Below, piece after piece: positions 1-5,165 of a DNA stretch of 5,165 bases; the first letter of the stretch is position 1, and each line of letters begins with the position of its first letter. The DNA lies in NCBI GenBank assembly GCA_009787035.1, contig WRGV01000161.1:1-5165 (forward strand), in the 5' to 3' direction. The notes under the pieces are model-generated. The model was not told the DNA's origin, did not search any database, and worked only from the letters and a program-made list of their open reading frames with translations. Both the position numbers and the translations under genes were made by a program. This stretch comes from Propionibacteriaceae bacterium (lineage in GTDB: Bacteria; Actinomycetota; Actinomycetes; Propionibacteriales; Propionibacteriaceae).

Positions 1-1
1 A

Positions 2-370
2 CTCGTTGTCGGCGCTGTCCGGATCAAGGGCCTCCGAACCGACCAGCGCGGTGTTGCACAGCTCCTGCCCGCCGGTGTCGGCGCCGGCCTGCAAGGTCAC
101 CAGGGCGGTGGCCGACTCTCCCACGCCCAAGGCGCCCATCGGGCAGTGGATGATCACCGTCTGATTGGCGGTCACCTCCGGGGCCGGGCAGGCCGCGCCG
201 GTCGCATCGGTGGCCGTCACGAAGGTCATGCCGGTGGGCACGGTGTCGCTCAACTCGGCGTCGTCCACCACCGACGGCCCCTGGTTGGTCACCGTGAGCA
301 CATACTGCGCGTTCTGCCCCGCCACCAGCGGCGACGTCGCCAGCGTCTTGGTCACTTTGGTGTTGGCGAC
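2..370 (-). repeat. DUF11 unit U11, cut by the window edge
   Basis: Residues 1599-1721 (123 aa seen). Opens VANTKVTKTL, then AQYVLTVTNQGPSVVDDA, LSDTVPTGM, a Cys-Cys hairpin with 14 residues between, ALVTLQAGADTGG and ELCNTALVG, closing with ALDPDSADNE at the edge. A third cysteine lies directly before the conserved Asn and has no obvious partner in the visible part. Candidate triad complete: Lys1606, Asp1640, Asn1704. The protein continues beyond this unit. Confidence 0.9.
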
Positions 371-3300
371 GCGCTGCACGACCAGCGAGGCGCTCGTCTG
401 GTTGTTGGCCAGGTTCGGGTCGGGCGTGGTCGCGGTGATGCTGGCATCGGCGACATACGTGCCCGGTGCCGCATTGGGCGGCACCGACACCGTGATCGTG
501 CCGGTCGGCAAGCCCATGACCGGCTCGGTCTGGTAGAGCGGCCCGGTGGCCAGTCGCACGCAGGTCAGCGTCACCACGCCGTTCTGGGTGGCCGGCTGAC
601 ACGTGTAGCCCGGCAGGGTCGCCGACACCAGCCCGAAGCCGGCCGGCAGCGTCACCGTCAACACCGGCGAATCGGCCGCCGACGGGCCCGCGTTGACCAC
701 CGTCAGCGTGTACGTGGCGTTGCTGCCGGCCGCCACCGCGGTCGTGGGCGCGACCAGCTGCGGCGACAGGTCGGCCTGCGCGTCCAGCTCGGCCAGCGCC
801 GAGGCGGCGTTGTTGTCCGGGTTCGGATCGGTCACGCCGGCCTGGGCAGGCGCGATGGTCGCCTCGTTGTCCAGCGTGCGCGGCAGCGTCGCATAGGTGT
901 CGCATCCGGCGGCGTTCGGCGTGCTCGACGCGTCGTCCGGATCGCTCGGCGCGCCCGGCTGGCAGCCCGGGCCGGTGCCGGGCAGCCGCAGGTCGCCGGG
1001 CAGGGTGTCGGTGACGACGCGAACCGGCTGGCTGGCACCGACGTCCAACGCACCCACCGCGCAGGTGATCACCTCGGCCGTGCCGGTGGTGATGTTGCCG
1101 GGTGTGGCGACCGTGCAGTCGGTGGACGCCGCGTCCAGCACCAGCCCGAGCGGCAGCGTGTCGGTGATGGTGGACGCGCCCGAGGCGGACGGCCCGGCGT
1201 TCAGCGCCGTCAGCGTGTAGCCGACCTGGTTGCCGGCCTCGAAGACCGACTGGCCGGCGCCGTTCTGTGTCGGCGTGGCGTCCACATACTTGAACAGCTG
1301 CAAGTCGGCCTGCTGGATCACGTCCACCGTCGTCGTGCCGGTGGCCGGGCCCGGCGTCTGCGTGGGCGAGGTCGTGGTGGCCGAGGCCGTGTTGGGGATG
1401 GCGTCACCACTCACGTCCGGGTCGATCGTGCCCGACACGACGACGGTCACCGGGTCGGGCGAGGGCGGCGGGAAGCCCGCCGGCACGACACCGAGATCGC
1501 AAGCCACGCTGCTTCCGGACGCGGCGATCGCGCAGGTTCCCTGCGAGGCCAGGGCCGAGGTGGCGTGGAAGCCGGCCGGCAGCGGATCGGTCAGCTGCAC
1601 GCCCTGGGCGTCCGCGTAGAACTGCCCGTCGGTCGCGTCCGGAATCGGCCCCGACGGCTGGCTCACCTGGATCATGTAGCTGAACGTCGTCCCGGCGACA
1701 AGCTGGCCGTCCGGCCCGTTGCCGGCGGCCGCGTACTTGGCGACCTGCAGCTGCGAGACACCGGTGCCGATGTCCAGCGGCGTCTCGCCCTCGTTGTTGT
1801 CGGCATTGGCGTCGGGGGTGATGCTGGAGACGAACGACCAGCCCAGGCCGGTCGTGCCGGGGGCCAGGCCGCTCGGGACGCCGAACAGGATGCGCACGCT
1901 GACTTCGCCGCCCGGCGGCACCGACGTGCCCTGTGCGCCGTCGTCCAGCGGGCAGTGCAGGTCGAAGCTGACGATCGTGCAGGCGGCGTCGGACGTGAAC
2001 GTGCCGTTGTTCCAGACGACGTACGGCGAGAGGTCGCCGGTGTCGGCGTCTCTGGCGGCCGGGTTGATCAGCGGCGCGTTGTAGCTCATCACCAGCGCGG
2101 TGCCCTTGGCGGTGGCCGCGCCGAGGTTCTTGTAGTCGATCGTCATCCAGACGAAGGTGCCCGGCGTCAGCGTCGTGATCGCCGCGCCCGGCGGGGAATC
2201 CGTGCCCGCGAACGTGTTCCAGGTCACGCCGGTGACGGCCATGTCGGACAGCGCCGCGATCGGCACCTGCGCGCTGGCCTGGTTGTTCTGCAGCGACGGG
2301 TCGGGGGTCGTCCCGGTGACCGAAGCGGTGTTGGTCAGCACCGTGCCGTCGTCCACATCGGGTGAGACGTTGGCCTCGATCTGCACCGTCCAGGTTGCGT
2401 CGGCCGCCAGGTCCGCCCCGGCGCAGGTGACCTGCTGGCCGCTCACCGTGCAGGCCGACGAGGTCTGCGAGCCGTCCGCGGTCGGGGCGATCGGGGTCAG
2501 CCCGTCGGGCAGCGTGTCGGTGATCGTCGGGGTCGAGGTGCTGGGCCCGGCGTTGGTGACCGTCAGCGCGAACGTACCCGTGCCGCCGGCCGACCACGGC
2601 GTCGCGGTCTGGGCCGTCTTGGTCAGCTGCAGATCGGCCTGCGGGGTGCCGCTGAACGTCCAGGTGGCCTGGTTGTTGGTGGTGTCCGGATCGGGGGTGT
2701 CGGCGGAGACGGTGGCCGTCTCGACCATGCCGGAGGTGCCGGTCTGGGTGGCCTGTGTGTTCAGCGTGAGGGTGACATCGGGGCCCACCGGCACATCGCC
2801 CAGCTGGCAGTTCCAGGCGCTGCCGTCCGCGGCGGACGTGAAGGCCGCATCGCACGTCACCCCGGCGGGGAGGCTCGCCCCCACATAGACCAGCCCGGCC
2901 GGGATGAGGTCGGCCAGCGTGGCGTTGCGGGCGGTGGACGGCCCGGCGTTGTGCACGGTGATGGTGTAGCTGACCGCATCGTTGGTGTTCGGCGGCAGCG
3001 TCACCGGGCTGGTCTTGGTCACCGACAGGTCGGCCTGGCCGGTCAGCGGCGCAGTCGCGGTGGCGGTGTTGTTGGTCAGGTCCGGGTCGGCGCTGGTCGC
3101 GGTCGCGGTGGCCGTGTTGGTGTACGTGCCGCCGGTCTGGTCGGGCGCGATGCGCCCGCTGATCGTGATCGTGGCGCTGGCACCGGGCGCCCCGGACGTG
3201 CCGGCGGGCAGCGTGCCCACGGTGCAGACGATCGGCGACGCCTGCGTGCAGGTGCCGCGATCGGATACGACGCTGCCGAGCGTGAAGCCGTCGGGCAGTG

Positions 3301-5164
3301 CGTCGTTCACCTGGACTTCGGTCGCGTCCGACGGCCCCCAGTTGGTCGCGACGATGGTGTACGTCGCCTGGCCGCCGGCGATCAGCGTCGTCGGGGCGAC
3401 GGACTTGGTCAGCCGGACGTCGGCGCTGGCCGCACCGACCGTGCCGGCCGAGGTGGCCGCATTGTTGGTGGTGTCCGGGTCGGGCGTGGACGCCACGACC
3501 GATGCCTGATTGGTGAAGGTGGCCCCCGGTGCAGCCAGGCTGGCCACCTGCGCGTTCACGGTGACCGAGGCCGACTGCCCGGCCGCCAGGGCGGCGGCGG
3601 TGCAGGTCAGCGCCGTCCCGGTGCCGGCGGCGCAGGTCAGGTCGTTCGAGGTCGCCGCACCCAGGGACAGCACGGCCGCGCTGTCAGCGGGCACCCGGTC
3701 GGTGACCACGACGCCCGTCGCGTCGGACGGCCCGGCGTTGCTGATCGTCAGCGTGTACGTGAGCGGCGAGCCCGGCGTCGCGGTGAGGCTGGCCGGGGTC
3801 TTGGTGATCGACAGATCGGCTTGATGCGTCAGCTGCGCGGTGGCCGAGGCGACGTTGTTGCCGGGGGCCGGATCGTTGGTGACCGCGGCGACCCGGGCCA
3901 CATTGGCCACCGAGGTCTGCCCCGCGGGCGCACCGGACGGCGTCAGCACCTGCACGCGAACGACGTCCGAGTCGCCGACGGCCATGTCGGGCAGCGCGCA
4001 GCTCAGCGCATTGCTGCTGATGGTGCAGCTGGCCCCGGTCGCGCCCGACACGTCGACCTGGCCCAGCTGGGTGCCCGTCGGCGCCGGATCGGTCAGTGTG
4101 ACACCCGTGGCGGTGTTGGGGCCGTTGTTGACCACGGTCAGCGTCGCCCACAGCTCCTGGCCCGCGGCCGCCGGATCGGGCGTCATCGTCTTGGTCAGCG
4201 CCAGGTCGGCCTGCGAGATCACCGGGGTCGCGGTGGTCGGGGTGTCGTAGGTGGCCGCGATGCCGAGCGTGCCGGTGACGTAGGCCAGGTGCGCCGAGTT
4301 GCTGATCGTGGTGCCGGCCGCGCCGGGCAGCACGGTGGCCTGGAAGGCGTAGCCGGTCGTGCCCCCCGCGGGCACCTGCCCGCCGGCGGTCGCGGTGGCA
4401 CCCGTTCCGACGCGCACCTGGACGGTCGAACCGGTGAACTCCCCCACGTCGTCCCCGGCCTGATCGGTCAACGGCGTCTGGCTTCCGGACGCGGTCAGCA
4501 GCGCCAGCGAGCCGGGGACGTACGCCGTCCCGGCCGGGAGGACGTCGGTCGAGACCATCTGTCTGGCGGGATCTTGGCCGGTGTTGTTGAGCTGAACGAC
4601 GTACTGCAGCGTGTCGCCGGGCTGGGCCGGGCTGTTCCCAGCCAGGTCCTGGACGGTCTTGGTCGAGGTGCTGAAGTCAGGTGCATACAGACTGATCGCC
4701 GTGGCCAGCACGCCCGGGTAGTAGACGTCGCCGTTGCTGCTGAACGTGAACGTCGCGCTCCTGGCGTCGTTGGCCACCGCACCCGGCGCGCTGAGGTTCT
4801 TGATGTCGAAACCCATCATGTTCTGGTAGGCCGGGGTGCGGGCGGTGACCGAGGTGCCGTCGGTGTCGTCGGTGCTGTCGAAGAAGTTGGAGCCCGGCGA
4901 ATCCGCCGTGGCCAGCTGCGTCGAGTTCATCTTGGTGTAGTCACCGGTCAGCGTCAGGTCGCCCTCGTAGGCCACCATGGACAGGCGCGTGTCCACGGTG
5001 CCGCTCAGCGGGGCCTGGAAGCCGGACACGGTGATCGTCTGCGGCGAGCCGTTCGCGACGGCCGCGAAGCCGTCGAAGACCGTCAGGTTGCGCAGCGGCA
5101 TCCCCGGTGCGGAATACGCCACGAACAGCGACCAGCCGGCGTAGCGATCGGACCCGGTCGCGGC
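2..5164 (-). CDS. Giant DUF11-repeat surface/secreted protein, internal fragment open at both ends
   Basis: One minus-strand frame stays open across the whole window (1721 codons, no stop), so this is an internal part of a larger gene; start, ribosome binding site, signal peptide, anchor and stop are not visible. Residues 1-161 form a globular module with GWSLFVAY, NLTVFDGF and YEGD motifs. Residues 162-1721 are eleven tandem DUF11-type units recognised by recurring ADLxxTKT, NAGPS, TDTLP, paired Cys, TNTA and DPDxxxNN. Composition is that of an exported protein: rich in Thr, Ala, Gly, Val and Asp, only 14 Lys, 23 Cys, and no transmembrane stretch. Proteins of this family are extracytoplasmic, often adhesive or wall-associated, and the repeats act as a stalk of beta-sandwich domains; the exact role here is unknown. 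No enzyme motif was seen. The family call is firm, the cellular role is inferred. Confidence 0.97.
371..778 (-). repeat. DUF11 unit U10, triad lost
   Basis: Residues 1463-1598 (136 aa). Opens QADLSPQLVAP, then ATYTLTVVNAGPSAADS, LTVTLPAGF, a Cys-Cys hairpin with 12 residues between, an inserted stretch with YQTEPVMGLP, ITVSVPPNAAPG and YVADASITAT, closing with TPDPNLANN. The general repeat is excellent, yet all three candidate cross-link positions are changed: Lys to Leu, the Asp before LP to Val, and Asn to Ala. So the fold is kept while the putative chemistry is not. Confidence 0.92.
779..1312 (-). repeat. DUF11 unit U9, longest, with extra two-Cys insertion
   Basis: Residues 1285-1462 (178 aa). 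Opens QADLQLFKYV, then VGYTLTALNAGPSASGA, ITDTLPLGL and a long Cys-Cys hairpin (17 residues between). Next comes an insertion carrying a second Cys pair, then LDNEATIAPAQAG, closing with TDPNPDNN. FKY here and AKY in U8 replace the usual TKT, so these neighbours share a sub-type. Candidate triad complete: Lys1292, Asp1335, Asn1433. Confidence 0.88.
902..964 (-). other. Cys-bounded acidic insertion loop in U9
   Basis: Residues 1401-1421 run from one Cys to the next with 19 residues between them, low in hydrophobics and rich in Pro, Ser, Ala and Asp (includes PSDPDDASS). No other unit has a second Cys pair. It falls between the second-last strands of U9 and likely forms a disulfide-closed surface loop; the disulfide is inferred from the extracytoplasmic setting. 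Confidence 0.6.
1313..1756 (-). repeat. DUF11-like unit U8 with altered turn and no DPDxxxNN loop
   Basis: Residues 1137-1284 (148 aa). Opens SQLQVAKYA; the NAGPS turn is replaced by a longer loop (SQPSGPIPDATDGQFYADAQG) before QLTDPLPAGF. A Cys-Cys hairpin with ten residues between and IPNTASATTT follow. The normal closing acidic loop is absent and replaced by a Thr/Pro-rich linker (SPTQTPGPATG). It keeps the candidate triad: Lys1143, Asp1193, Asn1258. The Thr/Pro stretch could be a flexible hinge in the stalk. Confidence 0.78.
1757..2251 (-). repeat. Divergent DUF11-like unit U7, triad lost
   Basis: Residues 972-1136 (165 aa). It keeps the outline of the repeat (LSDMAVTG at the front, TPDANADNN at the back, one Cys pair with eight residues between) but departs at the core positions. 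The opening Lys is Gly, NAGPS is KNLGA, the Asp-Leu-Pro turn reads YNAPL, and the penultimate-strand Asn is replaced within GWSFVSS. It is rich in aromatics, with Trp in VTWNTF, FVWMTIDY, VVWNN and GWSF. It may be a distinct functional domain between two runs of stalk repeats rather than a degraded copy. The assignment to DUF11 is moderate. Confidence 0.7.
2252..2641 (-). repeat. DUF11 unit U6
   Basis: Residues 842-971 (130 aa). Opens QADLQLTKT, then GTFALTVTNAGPSTSTP, ITDTLPDGL, a Cys-Cys hairpin with eight residues between, WTVQIEANVSPDVDDG and LTNTASVTG, closing with TPDPSLQNN. It is the last of the five regular 130/132-residue units. It contains the only TCA serine codon of the frame (complement of 2366-2368), which is also the only stop in the plus-strand frame of the same register. 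Candidate triad complete: Lys849, Asp883, Asn945. Confidence 0.93.
2642..3037 (-). repeat. DUF11 unit U5, Glu at the usual Asn position
   Basis: Residues 710-841 (132 aa). Opens QADLSVTKT, then VSYTITVHNAGPSTARN, LADLIPAG, a Cys-Cys hairpin with 14 residues between, VTLTLNTQA and MVETATVSA, closing with TPDPDTTNN. It is the odd case for the candidate triad: Lys717 and Asp752 are present, but Glu815 stands where other units have Asn, so the cross-link may be missing here or of another kind. The closing TPDPDTTNN is identical in protein sequence to that of U3. Confidence 0.92.
3038..3427 (-). repeat. DUF11 unit U4
   Basis: Residues 580-709 (130 aa). Opens SADVRLTKS instead of QADL, then ATYTIVATNWGPSDATE, VNDALPDGF, a Cys-Cys hairpin with seven residues between (the shortest in the array), ITISGRIAPDQTGG and TYTNTATATATS, closing with ADPDLTNN. 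NWGPS in place of NAGPS puts a Trp in the turn. Candidate triad complete: Lys587, Asp621, Asn683. Confidence 0.93.
3428..3823 (-). repeat. DUF11 unit U3
   Basis: Residues 448-579 (132 aa). Opens QADLSITKT, then PLTYTLTISNAGPSDATG, VVTDRVP, a Cys-Cys hairpin with nine residues between, and TFTNQASV, closing with TPDPDTTNN. A textbook repeat copy. The closing loop is followed by a Gly/Ala/Ser linker (TSAGTVGAA). Candidate triad complete: Lys455, Asp489, Asn552. Confidence 0.93.
3824..4213 (-). repeat. DUF11 unit U2
   Basis: Residues 318-447 (130 aa). Opens QADLALTKT, then TLTVVNNGPNTATG, TLTDPAPTG, a Cys-Cys hairpin (eight residues between the cysteines) and SVANVARV, closing with NDPAPGNN. 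It is the first unit with the cysteine pair. The closing loop starts with Asn where most units have Thr-Pro-Asp. Candidate triad complete: Lys325, Asp359, Asn421. Confidence 0.92.
4214..4681 (-). repeat. DUF11-type unit U1, isopeptide-D2-like first repeat
   Basis: Residues 162-317 (156 aa). It opens with PDFSTSTKTVQD and continues with PGDTLQYVVQLNNTGQD, STDVLPAGTYVPGSL, a glycine-rich middle part and TISNSAHLAYVTG. It is the only unit without cysteines, and it lacks the closing DPDxxxNN loop, ending instead in an Ala/Thr linker. In wording it is closer to fimbrial isopeptide-formation (D2) domains than the later units are. The candidate cross-link triad is complete: Lys169, Asp207 and Asn289. 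Confidence 0.8.
4682..5164 (-). other. N-terminal globular module (GWSL / FDGF / YEGD type), N-terminal edge cut
   Basis: Residues 1-161 of the fragment precede the repeats and differ from them. Visible motifs in order are GWSLFVAYSAP (about residues 11-21), PLRNLTVFDGF, TITVSGFQAP, TRLSMVAYEGD, NFFDSTDDTDG, MMGFDIKN, ATFTFSSNGDVYYPG and AISLYAP. There is no Cys. From memory, this kind of module commonly precedes DUF11 repeats in large actinobacterial secreted proteins and resembles the GWSL-containing DUF3344-like region, but I cannot confirm the family name without a profile search. Its alternating hydrophobic pattern indicates a beta-rich fold. It probably sits near the exposed tip, with U1-U11 as a stalk; that placement is inference. 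More of the module probably lies upstream of the window. Confidence 0.7.
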
Positions 5165-5165
5165 C

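Noticed and set aside
971..985. LPGTG in U9, matching the sortase LPXTG motif.
   Set aside because: It is internal, followed by a polar Cys loop and two more repeat units rather than a hydrophobic segment and basic tail, so it is not a sorting signal. Any anchor would lie beyond the window.
1757..2251. Possible frameshift or gene junction at U7, where the repeat pattern weakens.
   Set aside because: The frame stays open and in phase on both sides, the Cys pair and closing DNN loop are present, and no start, stop or ribosome binding site appears. It is a divergent domain, not a break.
146..2365. A 739-codon open frame on the plus strand.
   Set aside because: It is in exact antisense register with the real gene, where only TTA, CTA or TCA sense codons create stops. 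The sense frame uses just one such codon (the TCA at 2366-2368), which is exactly where this frame ends. Its Arg/Gly/His-rich product has no recognisable motif.
1404..2855. A 483-codon minus-strand open frame, with similar ones at 24-905 and 3684-4151.
   Set aside because: All three are in one shifted frame overlapping the repeat gene. Their products are Arg/His/Gly-rich low-complexity text, typical shadows of a GC-rich gene, while the main frame carries clear domain motifs.
2157..2888. Plus-strand open frames at 2157-2888, 2982-3509, 3840-4250 and others, with Val/Ser/Ala-rich products that look superficially membrane-like.
   Set aside because: They are antisense to conserved repeats, their periodicity mirrors the repeats below, and none has a convincing start context or family motif.
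371..4213. Regular recurrence of GC-rich words (for example the NAGPS-encoding 14-mer) suggesting a DNA repeat or CRISPR-like array.
   Set aside because: The spacing is several hundred bases, the copies are imperfect and always in coding phase; they reflect protein repeats, not a CRISPR or mobile element.
1..5165. Search for promoters, terminators, riboswitches, tRNA or rRNA on either strand.
   Set aside because: No intergenic space exists and no convincing signal was seen; GC-rich inverted words within coding sequence are not evidence of regulation.

Overview
The window lies entirely inside one very large protein-coding gene on the minus strand. Reading the complement in the phase whose codons occupy positions 2-4, 5-7 and so on up to 5162-5164 gives 1721 codons without a stop, frameshift or gap. 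Neither the start nor the stop codon is in the window, so a search that requires both would miss the gene. I translated this frame line by line. Residue numbers below count from the upstream edge: residue 1 is the codon at 5164-5162 and residue 1721 is the codon at 4-2.

The product is a secreted or surface repeat protein of the DUF11 / conserved-repeat (B_ant_repeat-like) type. From N to C terminus it has a globular module of about 161 residues containing GWSLFVAY, NLTVFDGF, TRLSMVAYEGD and YYPG. Eleven tandem immunoglobulin-like beta-sandwich units follow (U1-U11). A typical unit opens with QADLxxTKT, continues through YTLTVxNAGPS, TDxLPxG, a Cys-Cys hairpin and TNTAxV, and closes with TPDPxxxNN. 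U2-U6 are very regular (130, 132, 130, 132, 130 residues). U7-U10 are longer and more divergent (165, 148, 178, 136), and U11 runs off the window edge. The signal peptide and any C-terminal anchor would lie outside the window.

The DNA is strongly GC-rich, codons nearly always end in G or C, and no TTA or CTA leucine codon occurs. Together with the protein type this suggests an actinobacterium (Actinomycetota). That is an inference from composition and family; no taxonomic marker is present.

I see no second gene, RNA gene, promoter, terminator, mobile element or CRISPR array. The many other open frames on both strands are shadows of this GC-rich gene. I did not find a new multi-gene system. 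The most interesting signal is inside the protein. Three positions of the repeat (Lys in the first strand, Asp before LP, Asn in the penultimate strand) are present together in eight units and absent together in two, and Lys is almost absent from the rest of the protein. This is the pattern expected if most units carry an intramolecular Lys-Asn isopeptide cross-link.
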